A stretch of 5,101 nt of DNA from CAZEHS01 sp964649745 (GTDB lineage: Bacteria > Bacillota > Clostridia > Peptostreptococcales > Acidaminobacteraceae), in NCBI GenBank assembly GCA_964649745.1, contig CAZYQI010000075.1, positions 1 to 5,101 of the forward strand, read 5' to 3'. Numbering within the stretch: the first letter of the stretch is position 1; the number at the start of each line of letters is the position of its first letter. The position numbers were made by a program, and so were the translations under genes. Under the pieces are notes generated by a model that saw nothing but the letters and a program-made list of their open reading frames with translations, searched no databases and was not told the origin of the DNA. Positions 5,101 to 5,101 of the stretch are shown here, piece by piece.

Positions 5101-5101
5101 A

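Overview
The window looks like chromosomal DNA of a low-to-mid GC Bacillota, probably clostridial. The evidence is strong AGGAGG-type ribosome sites, sigma-A-type promoters, a perfect CIRCE operator (the HrcA site) and an operator matching the Bacillus-type 7-1-7 Fur box exactly. I cannot name a genus. There are five complete genes and, at the left edge, what looks like the right end of an IS3-family insertion sequence.

Left part (1-1000): the putative IS end (about 1-55) lies about 40 bp beyond the 3' end of a minus-strand TtcA-type tRNA thiolation ATPase (97-846). The TtcA-like gene is divergent from a plus-strand ZIP/GufA-type metal transporter (998-1810). The 151-bp gap between them carries a very good promoter for the transporter, whose -35 and spacer are overlapped by the Fur-type palindrome (928-942). 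This suggests iron-dependent control and makes Fe(II) a likely substrate.

Middle (1811-2740): a NYN/PIN-like nuclease-fold protein with a C-terminal OST-HTH (LOTUS) domain (1914-2699) follows the transporter on the same strand, with its own likely extended -10 promoter. It converges with htpG, and the two genes share a compact hairpin terminator (2702-2734) that fills most of the 43-bp gap.

Right part (2743-5101): htpG (Hsp90, minus strand, 2743-4632) has a near-consensus promoter and, just upstream of its -35, a perfect CIRCE element. The divergent plus-strand gene (4831-5094) encodes a small YciI-like (YCII domain) protein. The CIRCE lies between the two divergent promoters, so HrcA may act on one or both genes.

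The genes do not form a single pathway. The recurring theme is stress- and metal-responsive regulation of housekeeping functions. I found no multi-gene novel system. The most useful observations are regulatory: the Fur box on the ZIP gene, and the CIRCE at htpG in an unusual position.
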